Origin: Sycon ciliatum
Lineage: Eukaryota; Porifera; Calcarea; Leucosolenida; Sycettidae
Reading direction: 5' to 3'
Assembly (NCBI RefSeq): GCF_964019385.1
Contig: NC_088645.1
Span: 6,940,175-7,004,174 of the forward strand
DNA: 64,000 nt
The notes below the pieces were generated by a model. That model searched no databases. It saw only the letters and a list, made by a program, of their open reading frames with translations, and was not told the origin of the DNA. The translations under genes and the position numbers were made by a program. This document shows, in pieces, positions 39,481 to 50,330 of the stretch; within the stretch, counting starts at the first letter, position 1, and the number at the start of each line of letters is the position of its first letter.

Positions 39481-41286
39481 TACAGTGGAGATTGGATATA
39501 ACGACCTTGGATATAACGAAAAATCGCATTTAGAAACAAAATTCTGTTGCCTAAGTCGTTTAGCAAGTCCTTTCTCATTATAGATCGGGTATAACGACCT
39601 CGAAAATAACGACAGATCGAATTTACTGGCACTTTTTTGGTGCCCGAAGATCTGAAAATGCATCGAATATAACGACTTTCCTCTTGTATCAGGCGGAGTG
39701 ACACGCATGTGACATGTATGTGTTACCATGGTAACATGCCCAGACCTCTGGGTCACTCCACGCGTGCTGGTCATTGCACATTGTCGCCGCAGTGCAGCTG
39801 TGTACTTCCTCCGCGTCATTAAAATTGTCGCTTCCCAGAGCGATTTTTCGAAAATTATTTTGTCCACTCGAAGGGCACAGAAATCAGCTAGAATTTGAGG
39901 CAGAGCATTGTCGACGGGCCAAGCTTTAGTTTGTGACCCCCCGCTTCGCTGCACTTGCAGCTAAGGTCGACGTCTTCATCAGAGTTTGAGGCAGACCCTT
40001 CGGCACTCAACAATACGCTGAACAAGACGCGCGTTCAAATTCAGGTCAAGAAACTTCGTTTTCAGGCGATCCATGCCTCCAGGTGCCAGGCGATGAAGGC
40101 AAGCTAGCATTTTTCAAGTACACTGTAACGACCTTCCAGCGGGACAGGGTAAGCAGTTCCGCACCTTCTTTCCTTGGCAAGCGCTTCGCTGATTTTGTTG
40201 GTGTTTTCAGACCTGCTACCTTCGCAGCAACATGCGCCACAAGTAGCGCATTTTAGGAATTTGAGACCACTTTGTTCTTGCCATCGCCAACTTCAGCAGT
40301 TCGTATTCAGGAGAGATACCAGGATTCTTATACCCGAGCTTGCAGTCTTGACAAATGCCCACGCGAACGATGTGGGACGGCACGAACTCCAGAAAACGAA
40401 ATGCGCTCTGGGGCGGAATAGTGCGGAGCGCGATGAATTTGCTTGGTGCGGAAGAGAGCTCCGACAAAGTTCGAGACCACCACGGCTTCAGTGACAAGTA
40501 GACATTGCGCAGGAAGGGTAACACCAGTGTTCGAACACAGAAAACAGCGATTCCGACAGTCTGACTAAGACGAGCCAAGTCACAAATATTGCGATGTGCG
40601 AAGCGACAATTTTAATGACGCGGAGGAAGTAGTTGCTATGCATGACTTTTGGCTTGAACTATGCATGCAAGACACATGTACATGATGATTGTACAGTCAT
40701 ACACATCTGAAATCCATATGCATTATATTATGCACACGCATATCTGCAATACAATTCTGTTTTTTTTTAAATACAATCATATTGCATACATGTACTTCCT
40801 CCGGAAACAAAACTTCGTGACTTCTTTAGGAAAGCATGATTTATATTTTGGCGAGCCGACAGTCGTCGCAGAGCAAGGGTGTCGACGCTGCAAACAAAGC
40901 AAAGCGAACATGTTTTTTTTTTTCATTTTTCGTCTATCAGGCGCAATGGGAAGAAAAGCACTGCGCTCACTGCTCGTCGTAACAATTTGTTCGTTCAGAG
41001 CTTGACAGAGCAGGACAATGGCACCGAGGAGCAAGAAGAGTGGAAAATGATTAGCAATAGCAGCTAGCGTTTGAAATCTTCGCCATCCCCGAAACCCCTG
41101 TCTGCATGCGAACAGGTCAGCAAGATGTCGAAACTCCAAAACGCAGAGATGTGACACTTGTCACTTCGCGCAGCAGAGCAAGATGAACAAGTTCAAAATA
41201 GAAGTCATTCAGCCACTGCAGAGCGCAGACCTCAACGTGGATGATCTCACCTTTTCCAGCAGCCTCGACAATGTGTCCTTGGTCGC
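39481..41286. mobile_element. Remnant of a Tc1/mariner-pogo-like DNA transposon (one end)
   Basis: At 39481 TACAGTGGAGATTGGATATA is followed by further GGATATAACGA and GGTATAACGACC copies to about 39680. Terminal repeats of the type CAGT...GATATAACGA with a TA target are typical of pogo/Tigger elements. I cannot find the matching right end or a transposase I recognise. A 29-bp segment (GCGACAATTTTAATGACGCG core) occurs in opposite orientation at 39807-39835 and 40598-40626. The rest, to the BEL target site at 41282, holds no gene I can support. Confidence 0.4.
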
Positions 41287-41543
41287 TGTTTTCGTGAGAT
41301 CCTAGTGCCCCGTGGCACAACCCTCGTCACAGACACAAGCTCCTAATTCTCTTGTTGGTTAGAAGGTGTTCTTTATTAATCTGTCCCTGTTCTCGGGAGG
41401 TGTGTGATTATAGGAAAAATAGTGTGCAAAGTGAGTCGGACATGTATGGAAAAGTGTTGTATCGTGCTCTTTACAGTGGGTGCCCAATCGGGCAAAGCAC
41501 AAACGAAAAGGGTGCCGTGAGTCAGTGCTGTCATGCAGCAACA
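41287..41543 (-). repeat. Downstream LTR of the BEL element (257 bp)
   Basis: It is identical by eye to 48148-48404. Confidence 0.93.
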
Positions 41544-41717
41544 TTCTCCCCCCTGGTTACGAACCGTGGGAGAGTTAACATAAACATGCAAAAAAGAACA
41601 GAAGAAAAGCGAAGAAGACTGTATTAAAACCTAGCAACCATCGTGTTATTCGAGTAGAAATAGAGAAAAAAACAGCGCAGCTAGCTGCAGCTCAGAAGTG
41701 CGGGAGGCATGACAGCT

Positions 41718-44700
41718 CTACGACCACACGTCCAGTACACAAATTTTCGCGGCGGGTCGGCGAAAAACGCTACCTGATGCGGTCTTGACGTCGACAACAC
41801 GGACAACACCATCGCGGCCTGGATGGACAGCTGAGACGACACCTTTGGGCCAGGAACCCCGTGGTGCGTTGTCATCCGCGATAATGACAATGTCGTTTAC
41901 GACGAGCTGCTTCGTTTGGCGGTTCCACTTTGTGCGGCGAGCGAGAGTTGGAAGGTACTCGCGAACCCAACGGCGCCAGAACATATCTGCAAGGGCTTGC
42001 GCAACGCGGCATTGGCGCCGCAGCGAGACATCTCCTGCCTGCGCGATTCCTTGAAGAATGGCACACGAGGAACCGATCAGGAAGTGGTTCGGAGTCAAGG
42101 CCTCGTCATCGGCGGCATCCAGACTGACATGTGTGAGAGGTCGACTGTTCACGAGTGCCTCTGCTTCTGCCAGTGCGGTCAGGAGGGTCTCCTCCTTGGG
42201 ATGGCGCTCTTTGAGGATGGCGTGAAGTGCGGTCTTGATGGATCCAACGAGCCGCTCCCAGGCTCCGCCCATGTGGGGTGCCGCCGGCGGGTTGAACGAC
42301 CATGTAATGCCGTCATGAGAAAGCTGGTCCTGGATGCGAGCTTCATTCAGCTCACGAATGGCCTGGCGGAGCTCTTTGGCGGCGCCTTTGAAGTTGGTTC
42401 CGTTGTCTGAGTGGATCACCAGTGGACAGCCTCGCCTGCTGATGAATCGCCGGATGGCCATTAGCGTTGAGTCTGTGGACAGGTCGTGCGCCAGCTCCAC
42501 GTGAACGGCTCGGGTGGCGAGACAAGTGAAGAGAGCGCCGTACCGCTTCTCATGTCTGCGCCCAACAGTGACAGACAGCGGGCCGAAGTAGTCCAGTCCT
42601 GTCCGTGTGAAGGGTCGCTGAAAGGCGTCAGTGCGGCACTCTGGCAGGGCCGACATGATTGGTGGCTGCGGCTTGGCACGGAGATTCTTGCAATGCTGGC
42701 ACTCGCTCCAGGTGCTTCTTACCGCTGTGCGGATACCGGGTACCCAGTACTTCTGACGCAGCTCGTTCACTACGCGATCCTGTCCTTGATGTAACGACCA
42801 GACATGGTGTTGCTGTATGAGCAGCCTAGTGAAGGCGTGCTTCGGCGGGAGCAAGACAGGTTGGCGCAGGTTCTTGTTTTCAACCTTTGCGTTCCGTACG
42901 CGGCTGTCAGAGCGCATGATGCCATTGTCGTCGATGAAGGGTGTCATCTGGACCAGGCGGCTGTCCTTGTTGACTGGCTTGCCATTGCGGAGCGCAGCGA
43001 GTTCTTCTGGGAAGCCTTCCGCTTGTGCAGCTTTCCACCAAAGACTCTCCGCGGCTCGTAGCTCGGGGACTGTCAGCGACGGCTTGGCAGTGTCTCTTCC
43101 TCCGTGTCTCAGGTGGCGAGTGAAGCGTAACACCCAGGCGGTTGCTCTTACCAGGCGACACCAGCTTGAGAAGCGCTCGATCTCTGGTAGTGCTGCCTTC
43201 AGGCTGGGTGGCTCTGAGCTGTCTCCGGCTGCTGCGTGGACGCCACTGAACGCACGCTTCAGCTCGAGATCATCCGGGTCCGGCGTACGAGTCTCCTCGG
43301 CGGGCCAGTCTGCTTCGCCTTGCCTCAAATAGTCCGGGCCGCCAAACCAGCGATCGTCCGGCTGCAAGCGCTGGGCAGAGATGCCTCTGGAGAGGTCGTC
43401 GGCTGGGTTCAGTCTTGTCGGTACCCAGTGCCACTGATCTACTTCTGTTGTGTCTGTTATTTCCGCGATCCGGTGGGCCACAAATGGTTTGAATTGCCGG
43501 GCGTCCGAGCGTATCCACAACAGCACCGTTCTGGAGTCTGTCCAGAATATGACCCGTGGAATTGAAATACGCAGCTGCTCCCGTACGGTACAGGATAGGC
43601 GCGAGGCGAGGACCGCAGCCTGGAGTTCCAGACGGGGTATCGAGGCCGGTTTCAGTGGAGCAACGCGTGCCTTCGCTGCAACTAGGGACACTGCCAGCTG
43701 AGTACCGTGGTTCGCTACTCTCAAGTACGCAGCGGCGCCGTATGCTTTCTCGCTTGCGTCAGCGAACACGTGCAGCTGGATGTCTGTAGCGACTGCAATC
43801 AACGGTGTGTAGCACCGTGGCACTTCTACGGTGGCCACCTGATCTAGCTCTGCAGCCCAGTCTGTCCATCTCAGTGCAAGAGATGCAGGGAGTTCATCAT
43901 CCCAGCCTATGCCAGCTCTCCACACGTCTTGGAGAAGCATGCGTGCGATGATGGAGTGGCAGGACACCAGGCCGAGTGGGTCAAATACCGACATTGTGTG
44001 TCGCAGGACGCTTCGCTTCGTGACTGGTGCCTTTGGATCTGGCTTCGTGCCGCAGGAGAAGCCAAGAGTGTCCTTCGCAGGGTCCCATCGGAGGCCCAGG
44101 GTCTTCTCGATGGGGAGGTCGTGGCTGTGGATGTTCACGATTCTTGGTGACCTCAGATCTGATGGAAGGCTCTCGAGGACCGTCGGAGAGTTGCTCACCC
44201 AGTTACGGATCACAAACCCTCCCCCCTCGTGGACGTCCATCACCTTGCGAGTCAGTGCTACAGCTTCCTCGGTTGTTGGGGTGCTGTCGAAATAGTCGTC
44301 GACATAGTGGCACTCCTCTATAGCTGTCACGGTTCGCGCATCTCCGGAAGCCAAGTCGTGCGCATTGATGTTCTTCGCAAACTGGGCGGCGGTTGGTGAG
44401 CAGACTGCACCGAACGTCATCACGTCCATCTGGTACACATCAGCTGGTCTGCTTGCATCCATGTCGCGCCAGAGGAAGCGTTGTGCATGACGGTCTTCGG
44501 GACGCATCTTCACCTGGTGGAACATCTCCTTGATGTCTGCACCAAAGGCAACCTCATACAGTCGGAAGTTGTACAGAACTTGTGTGATCGGCGTCAGGAG
44601 GTCGGGGCCGGTGAGGAGGAAGTCGTTTAGAGACTTTCCATGCGACTTTGCCGCGGCGTCAAACACCAGTCGCACCTTGCCTTTCTCTTTGTTGTACACA

Positions 44701-46523
44701 GCAAAGTGTGGCAGGTACCATGTCCGCTCTGGCTGGTGGGTGGCCTCCTCAGGTGACAGCTTCCGGGCATACCCCTGTTCCAAATAGCTGTCGATCTTGC
44801 TCTGGTAGCCTTGTGCAAGCGTGTCATCCTTCCGCAGGCGCCTCTCCAGCTGCTCGAGACGCTGGGCAGCCGTTGCCTTGCTCCGTGGAAGGGTGATGTT
44901 GTCCTCCCGCCAGAGAAGCCCCGTTTGCCACCGGCGTCCGGTACGCGTGGTGAGAGTGTCTAGTAGCTGGAGTGCGCGGTCGTCAGCCTTGCTGCGGATT
45001 TTCGCAGGCTTGACCCCGAGGGAGTCTAGGGCGAACGACTGCTGGACCAGGTCATGGAGGTCGCTGTCGAGACCCCAGGTGGAGAGGACCACGCCTTCAT
45101 CGATTCTGCAGCGGTCGGCGATCGTTTTGCCATGAACAACCCACCCTAGCTTGGTCTGTGTAGCTACGGGTGCGTTTGGAGGGCCCTCCGCGATCACCCG
45201 TGGTGCGATCAGGCTGTAATTATCCTGTCCGATTAGGAGTCTGGGCTTGGCACAAGACAGCGTTGGTAGTTCAAGTCCCTCCAGGTGGGGGCAGTTTTTC
45301 AGCCGTTGAGGGTTGATTGATTGTGTTGGCAGGTTGAACTTGGCATGAGTGTGGACGTTTGTCAAGGTGAAGCTGTCCTGTCTCTGCCTGCCAGCTATGC
45401 TGAATGTTACTACCTTGGAGCTGGACTCCTGGTGCTGCTTGCCATCCGTCCATGACAGCCTCAGGGGCCGCGTTGGTCCTGCAAGTCCAAGTTCCTCCGC
45501 CAGTTCGCTTTCAATCAAGGACACTGTTGAGCCTTCATCCAGGAGTGCGTATGTATCAGCCGCTGTGTCTCCGTTTCGTACCGTGACCGGAATCACCCTC
45601 AGCAGCACCCTTCCACTGTGTTCCGACACGTGGGTTGCCGAGGTGTATGTCGTCTCTGACATGCGTCCTAGCGGTGCTACACTTCCGCGGCCATCGCGGT
45701 GTAGTAGCGGATGGTGGGGTTTGCCACACGAGCAGGCCTTCTCCTCGCATACCCTCGCCAGGTGGCCTTCGCCAAGGCAGCGGAAGCACAGCCGTCTGTC
45801 ACTAACGAACTGCCGACGGGCGTTAAGTGGCTCCGCGGCTAGCTGACGGCAGCTACTTGTGGTGTGCCCAGCTTTGCTGCAGAATAGGCAATGTGGCTTA
45901 CCGGCGGTGGCCTCCACGACTGTGAACGTTTGGCCTGTGCGTGGAGTGGCATGAGTGACGTCACATGGGCTCGGCTGAGCGACTAGGCATGCAGCCTTGG
46001 CCCTCTGTTGAAGCCAGGCAGAGAAGGTGTCCAGGTGCGGGTCTGTGCCGGTTTTAAGCACGTACTCTCCCCACTGGATCCGAAGCCCCCCAGACAGCTT
46101 GCCAACTAGCTCCTTGACCAATTGAGGGTTGTAGAGATGGCCGGTGCACTTTGTGCTTCGCATAGTGGCCACAAGGTTGCGGCACAGGGCGCTGATTTCA
46201 ATCAGTACCTCGATGGCCTCCTCCGACTTCATGCCTCTCTGTGATTTCGTCTTCAGAATGAGATTCTGGACAATCTGGTCCGGGCGGCCGAACCTCATCC
46301 TCAAGATGGAGATGACCTCCCCTACATTGTCGGGGAGAGTCATCATCCCCTGTACAGCTTCCTTTGCCTTTCCGCGCAGCGCCTTTTGCAGTCGTCCAAG
46401 GTTCTCCCCGTTCGAGAATCCGCACTCTCTGGTCGTGTGCTCCAGGGCGAAGATGAATGCTGGCCACTCGTCAGCATGTCCAGAGAACTGAGGCAAGTCC
46501 TTGGCAGTGGACTGCCTTGCCAT
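41718..46523 (-). CDS. BEL/Pao gag-pol polyprotein
   Basis: A frame of 1601 codons. Rough order: a gag core of the DUF1759 type (LPQFSGHADEWPAFIFALEH, about 10-160); two zinc knuckles (CLFCSKAGHTTSSC and CFRCLGEGHLARVC, about 212-260); an aspartic protease of BEL type (YALLDEGSTVSLI, about 325-340); a reverse transcriptase (GADIKEMFHQVKMRPED, CHYVDDYFDS, about 560-790); RNase H (LHVFADASEKAYGAAAYLR, about 935-1075); an integrase zinc finger (about 1255-1310) and core (IHSDNGTNFKG, about 1330-1460); and DUF5641 (GSWPKGVVSAVHPGRDGVVR, about 1555-1575). This full BEL/Pao order shows an element gene. It is much better preserved than the fragment at 117-1859. Confidence 0.92.
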   Translation of the reverse strand: MARQSTAKDLPQFSGHADEWPAFIFALEHTTRECGFSNGENLGRLQKALRGKAKEAVQGMMTLPDNVGEVISILRMRFGRPDQIVQNLILKTKSQRGMKSEEAIEVLIEISALCRNLVATMRSTKCTGHLYNPQLVKELVGKLSGGLRIQWGEYVLKTGTDPHLDTFSAWLQQRAKAACLVAQPSPCDVTHATPRTGQTFTVVEATAGKPHCLFCSKAGHTTSSCRQLAAEPLNARRQFVSDRRLCFRCLGEGHLARVCEEKACSCGKPHHPLLHRDGRGSVAPLGRMSETTYTSATHVSEHSGRVLLRVIPVTVRNGDTAADTYALLDEGSTVSLIESELAEELGLAGPTRPLRLSWTDGKQHQESSSKVVTFSIAGRQRQDSFTLTNVHTHAKFNLPTQSINPQRLKNCPHLEGLELPTLSCAKPRLLIGQDNYSLIAPRVIAEGPPNAPVATQTKLGWVVHGKTIADRCRIDEGVVLSTWGLDSDLHDLVQQSFALDSLGVKPAKIRSKADDRALQLLDTLTTRTGRRWQTGLLWREDNITLPRSKATAAQRLEQLERRLRKDDTLAQGYQSKIDSYLEQGYARKLSPEEATHQPERTWYLPHFAVYNKEKGKVRLVFDAAAKSHGKSLNDFLLTGPDLLTPITQVLYNFRLYEVAFGADIKEMFHQVKMRPEDRHAQRFLWRDMDASRPADVYQMDVMTFGAVCSPTAAQFAKNINAHDLASGDARTVTAIEECHYVDDYFDSTPTTEEAVALTRKVMDVHEGGGFVIRNWVSNSPTVLESLPSDLRSPRIVNIHSHDLPIEKTLGLRWDPAKDTLGFSCGTKPDPKAPVTKRSVLRHTMSVFDPLGLVSCHSIIARMLLQDVWRAGIGWDDELPASLALRWTDWAAELDQVATVEVPRCYTPLIAVATDIQLHVFADASEKAYGAAAYLRVANHGTQLAVSLVAAKARVAPLKPASIPRLELQAAVLASRLSCTVREQLRISIPRVIFWTDSRTVLLWIRSDARQFKPFVAHRIAEITDTTEVDQWHWVPTRLNPADDLSRGISAQRLQPDDRWFGGPDYLRQGEADWPAEETRTPDPDDLELKRAFSGVHAAAGDSSEPPSLKAALPEIERFSSWCRLVRATAWVLRFTRHLRHGGRDTAKPSLTVPELRAAESLWWKAAQAEGFPEELAALRNGKPVNKDSRLVQMTPFIDDNGIMRSDSRVRNAKVENKNLRQPVLLPPKHAFTRLLIQQHHVWSLHQGQDRVVNELRQKYWVPGIRTAVRSTWSECQHCKNLRAKPQPPIMSALPECRTDAFQRPFTRTGLDYFGPLSVTVGRRHEKRYGALFTCLATRAVHVELAHDLSTDSTLMAIRRFISRRGCPLVIHSDNGTNFKGAAKELRQAIRELNEARIQDQLSHDGITWSFNPPAAPHMGGAWERLVGSIKTALHAILKERHPKEETLLTALAEAEALVNSRPLTHVSLDAADDEALTPNHFLIGSSCAILQGIAQAGDVSLRRQCRVAQALADMFWRRWVREYLPTLARRTKWNRQTKQLVVNDIVIIADDNAPRGSWPKGVVSAVHPGRDGVVRVVDVKTASGSVFRRPAAKICVLDVWS

Positions 46524-46540
46524 GAAATGGTGGGTGGTGA

Positions 46541-46948
46541 GATTAGAGAGGTTTCGACCCGCGTGATTTGTGCTCTTACGTGAACGTCAATTTTTTGCGT
46601 CGACGCGAGCTCAGAAAGAGCTTTCGTTTCACGTTGCTTGTGAAGCACGTCGTTTCGCTGACGACAGGAGCGAAAACTGGGGGCGAAAACTTCAAAAAGT
46701 GAAAAAAGTGATTTTTGGTGAGGCCAAAGTCGCACAAATATTATTTATAGCTAGTTTAGGCAAAATCGACAAATCGAGTCAATAATCCCAACCTGATAGC
46801 AAGGCTAAATTTGCAAAAACTCGCGTCACGTCGAACGTGAGTTGACCTCAGCTCACGTCATGAACGGGAGTTTCGACGCCAAAATTTGCCACACCGACGT
46901 GAAATTTCACGGTGTAGTGCAGAACAACGTGAAGCGAAACCTCTCTAT
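46541..46948. mobile_element. MITE with AGAGAGGTTTCG ends inside the BEL element
   Basis: AGAGAGGTTTCGA (from about 46545) is mirrored by CGAAACCTCTCT (to about 46946). The interior contains several ACGTGA/TCACGT motifs, including CTCACGTCATGAACGGGAG. Related words (GACGTGA, AACCTCTCTAATAGAGAGGTT) occur at 53041-53560, which suggests another copy there. It is non-coding, and the target duplication is unclear. Confidence 0.55.
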
Positions 46949-47114
46949 TCATGGGGTGTGACTGCCTTGCACTTGTAGGGGTAGGACGTGTGCCATTGGG
47001 CTCGTTCCCTGAATCCCGCTCACCTTGGACTTGGTGGTCCAGTAACAGGTCCTGGATTTGACCATTGGCTTCCTCAAGCGCTGCTCCCATGTTTCTCTCC
47101 GCGCGCTCGGCGCG

Positions 47115-48147
47115 CTATGCGCGCTCAGCTAGGCTAATGCGATCCGCGCATGTCAGCTCGGATCCGTTGCCGGTCTCCCGTGATCGACGGGACGAACTTG
47201 ATCGGACGCTGGCATTACTGCTGCCGCTTGACCGGTTTCTGTTCAACTTCTTCTGGAGTTCTAGCTTCTTGCGGATCAGCTTTCGTTCTACTTCCGCAAG
47301 CTCCTCCGCGGCGATACGTTCCGCTTCCGCGTCGAGTTCGTCGATTGAGCGGAGCGAGCGCCGGCTGCTGCAAGACGTTGCTGATGAAGTGGTGAGTGAA
47401 CGAGCGCTCATCGACCTGCTCCCGTTTTGGTACCCTGCGCTGGCTGCAGCAAGGCCTGCATTTTCGCCGATCTGCGCGTCGTTTGTGTACTGGACACGCT
47501 TTTGGTGTGCATGAGGCAAAAAAGGAACAGCCGGGGTCACAGAGCGCGTGTGAGTGTCATGCAAATCGGAACCTAAAAAGGACTGGCCAGCGTACGGCTG
47601 GTGAGGTGCTAAATCTACAGCAACATGATGTGGTGCGTGTACGGGATCATTGTTTGCATGCATTTGTGTGGAGGTGCGTGTGTGCGAATATGAAAACGGC
47701 CTACTTGTAGAGGAAGCATTACATGTTTCAAAATTGTTTTCAATTTCATGACTTTCATGAACAAACTCGTTCGTGGAACTACTAACATTAGTATTCCGAA
47801 CAGCAGAACAAACAGGCATATAACTATTTGGTGTGTGGAGACCAGGATCTAACTGGTTGGTGCTTTCTCCAGCTCCACCTCGAGTGATTTCACTTAGCTC
47901 AGCCTCTTGTTCCGTCTTGACGATGTCAGCCATTTGCGTTGACTTGCCGGCGTCGTCCTGGGCTGCCGCTGCTGCTGCTGCGTTGTCGTCGTCTCCGAAT
48001 CGCGTCGGTGCACGAGACAGACGGCCACTCCGTGTGGTGTACATAGGTTCGCTGTGGCGTCGATCCGCGACGCTCCTCAGCTCTCTGGTTGGTTCGAGTA
48101 TGGCGATGCCGGACCCTCTCCGCAGAGAATCCGGCTCGAAGGACCAA
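47115..48147 (-). CDS. BEL element N-terminal gag-like region
   Basis: The open frame extends to 48197, into the LTR; the part outside the LTR starts near 48147. It encodes a Ser/Arg-rich protein with an alanine run (about residues 70-90 of the frame), a low-complexity centre, and near the C-terminus a charged helix (LDAEAERIAAEELAEVERKL, followed by RKKLELQKKLN) that should form a coiled coil, then a Ser/Arg cluster. BEL/Pao gag proteins often begin with such a Ser-rich, coiled-coil region ahead of the DUF1759 core, which fits its place between the primer site and the main frame. The assignment is by position and composition only. Confidence 0.6.
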
Positions 48148-48404
48148 TGTTTTCGTGAGATCCTAGTGCCCCGTGGCACAACCCTCGTCACAGACACAAG
48201 CTCCTAATTCTCTTGTTGGTTAGAAGGTGTTCTTTATTAATCTGTCCCTGTTCTCGGGAGGTGTGTGATTATAGGAAAAATAGTGTGCAAAGTGAGTCGG
48301 ACATGTATGGAAAAGTGTTGTATCGTGCTCTTTACAGTGGGTGCCCAATCGGGCAAAGCACAAACGAAAAGGGTGCCGTGAGTCAGTGCTGTCATGCAGC
48401 AACA
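48148..48404 (-). repeat. Upstream LTR of the BEL element (257 bp)
   Basis: It is the partner of 41287-41543. Confidence 0.93.
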
Positions 48405-48417
48405 GTCGCAAAGGAGA

Positions 48418-48890
48418 ACGCGAGATCTGATCGCGGCAGTCGGGAAGTGCTGGTATGACTATGATATCCCTCGGAGGAAATTTGAAATGTTTGGCATTGC
48501 CTGTGTTTGTTGTTCCGGGGCATCCTCGAGCGAGAGCGGAGGCGGTAATGAGTACCAGCGCGGCAGCGCTACCGTGGTCTCCGCAGAGATGTTGGAGAAG
48601 GCATTCAGGTAACAGCGAAGACGATCAGGGACGCGGAGAAGCTTCTCCGTGACATACGACATCGCGTCGATCGACCTGCCACTTGGAACGGTTTCAGCGG
48701 TGATGAGTCGAGCGGTGGCGACCCAGACTGAGACTCTACTCCCACTAATTGATCCTGTAGGTATTGTAGATATGTCGATGGAATGTGTTGAAGTGTTTCT
48801 CGTCCAAAAGAACACTTTTGTTGAGCACAGTAACTCCTTGAAAGTCATGTCAAAGAGTCACAAAGTTTTTGTTTCCGGAGGAAGTACTAA
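48418..48890. repeat. Dispersed repeat R3, copy 1
   Basis: About 460 bp matches 59884-60345 at roughly nine of ten bases by eye. On the plus strand both copies read RDLIAA..K.WYDYDI.RRK, then FEMFG and C.CCSGASSSE, without a shift. I do not recognise a family. The left end of this copy lies at the BEL target site. Confidence 0.7.
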
Positions 48891-48967
48891 ATGTGAAGAT
48901 CGGGTTTAGTGACAGATTGAATACAGCGACCACACGTCATCGGACATGACCAAATTACTGATCTCCC

Positions 48968-49593
48968 TTAACCCTTTATGTACGGTGTGTACCCGAATCG
49001 ATCACATATGATCGATTCATGATCGATCCGTAAAACCTTCGTAACTCCATCATTTCTTGTCTTAATTCAACAATCGAATGGTCTATTTGGTAGCGGAAAC
49101 ACTCTACGCTTTCCAATGCAACAATCGCCGAAGAGCTACGATGTACGAATCCAGAGATATCGCGTGCCGTATTCTTGTCTCGGCAAATTCAATTTTTTTT
49201 ATCGATCACTTCGCCATTTTAGGGGAAAATCCCTTTTCGTGTGCTCTTTGACCAACTCAGCACATGATAATAACGTAGTTAGCTGAAGTTTGAATCGCCT
49301 CGAAAAGATTTGAGCGTTCTGCGATAGAGAAGAGTGGAATGGCGTTGATGGGGAAATTTGCTCGTATCTTGGGCTTGGAGACGACTTTGATGTGTTCCTG
49401 CGCCTGATTTGTAGAAGCTAGTTGATGGATTCTGGTATCCTGGCGTTGCTCTAGCCAGAAGCTTTCCAAAGAGCCGAAGACTGTGGAAATGGAGCGAAGG
49501 AGGCCAAAGTTATAGCCTGTTGAAGGTGACAATTGTGCTGAAAATTCAAATTCTGCTTCATTCTGTGCTGGAAATCAGTACATAAAGGGTTAA
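48968..49593. mobile_element. TTAA-flanked MITE 'C' inside a CCP cassette
   Basis: TTAA lies at 48968-48971 and 49590-49593. The ends are CCCTTTATGTAC and GTACATAAAGGG (the right end reads CAGTACATAAAGGG). The body is 618 bp. A 24-base inverted repeat with 10-bp arms (GAATCGATCA/TGATCGATTC) lies at 48995-49018. The sister cassette at about 27430 runs CTGATTTCGCCAAGTTGGCT without the insert, which gives the empty site. It is non-coding. Confidence 0.85.
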
Positions 49594-49736
49594 AGTTGGC
49601 TCCCTTTATCCCTGGGTGGACCTAATTCACACGCTATGACAGCTGAGTTTAGTTCAGAAACAAGTTAAATGGTAGCAATCATCCCGCCATTTTTCACAAA
49701 TCTACACTCAACATGTACATGTAGTTGAAGACTTAC

Positions 49737-49922
49737 TGTTGCACGTGGGTACGGGAGCAGACCAGTGACCAGTCCCATTGCACTGGATAGTTTCAGGACC
49801 ATTCAAAGAAAAGCCCTCAGTACATTGATAGCTAACATTGTTCCCGTACAGAAACGATGTGGTAGTCAATGAAGGAGACCTTGTGCCATGTGCAGGTACA
49901 CCAGGGTCAGAACATGTGACAT
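49737..49922 (-). CDS. CCP (sushi) domain exon, type A
   Basis: This 186-nt host exon is phase 1-1, with TTACATGCAG before it and GTAAGT after it on the minus strand. The reading DVTCSDPGVPAHGTRSPSL, YGNNVSYQCTEGFSLNG and IQCNGTGHWSAPVPTC has the CCP cysteines and Trp. It differs from the exon at 4082-4267 by only a few residues although they lie about 45 kb apart, and it is less like the two type B exons that lie between them. In transcription order it is the first CCP exon of the window and follows the EGF-like exon at 51565-51696. Confidence 0.8.
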
Positions 49923-50330
49923 CTGCATGTAATTTGACAGGTTGAAAGGAGAAATACCAGCATGATGACAGTGCCAAGTTACATGGCTCATCGCTTTAAA
50001 ATGAAGGATATTAATAAACCTTAGCGTCACTATCACCACTATTCAACAGTGGTGATGCCATTGGCAATAGGAGTCAGAAACCTGGTTAATCGCAGGTGTA
50101 GAATCAGGTACACTAGGGCAGCAATCAGTTCTGTGTGTCAAGTCATGTTGCCGGGAACAACAGTGCCATCCAATGTTGGGAGCAAAAACGGTGGGAATTG
50201 GGACTGCAGACTGCATTGCTTTTATGACTACGTACCATTCAGGGGAAATTTGGAATTAGTCGCTCAGATGGCGGGGCTACATGGAATTACTCATATGAAT
50301 CTCCCCCCCCCCCCCTCCCCCAATACAAAT

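Larger units (their letters stand above)
41287..48404 (-). mobile_element. BEL/Pao LTR element
   Basis: 257-bp LTRs lie at 41287-41543 and 48148-48404 and look identical. On the minus strand they open TGTTGCTGCATGAC and close GAAAACA. A purine tract (AGGGGGGAGAA) abuts the downstream LTR and a primer-site-like TGGTCCTTCGAGCC lies next to 48148. The target duplication is GTCGC (41282-41286, 48405-48409). The main gag-pol frame is 41718-46523, and a further gag-like frame lies upstream at 47115-48147. One MITE of about 0.4 kb separates them, so the copy is broken at least once but young. Confidence 0.93.

Noticed and set aside
39403-39954. 183-codon minus-strand frame near the pogo-like end
   Set aside because: Composition follows the ATATAACGA repeats and no transposase motif is seen.
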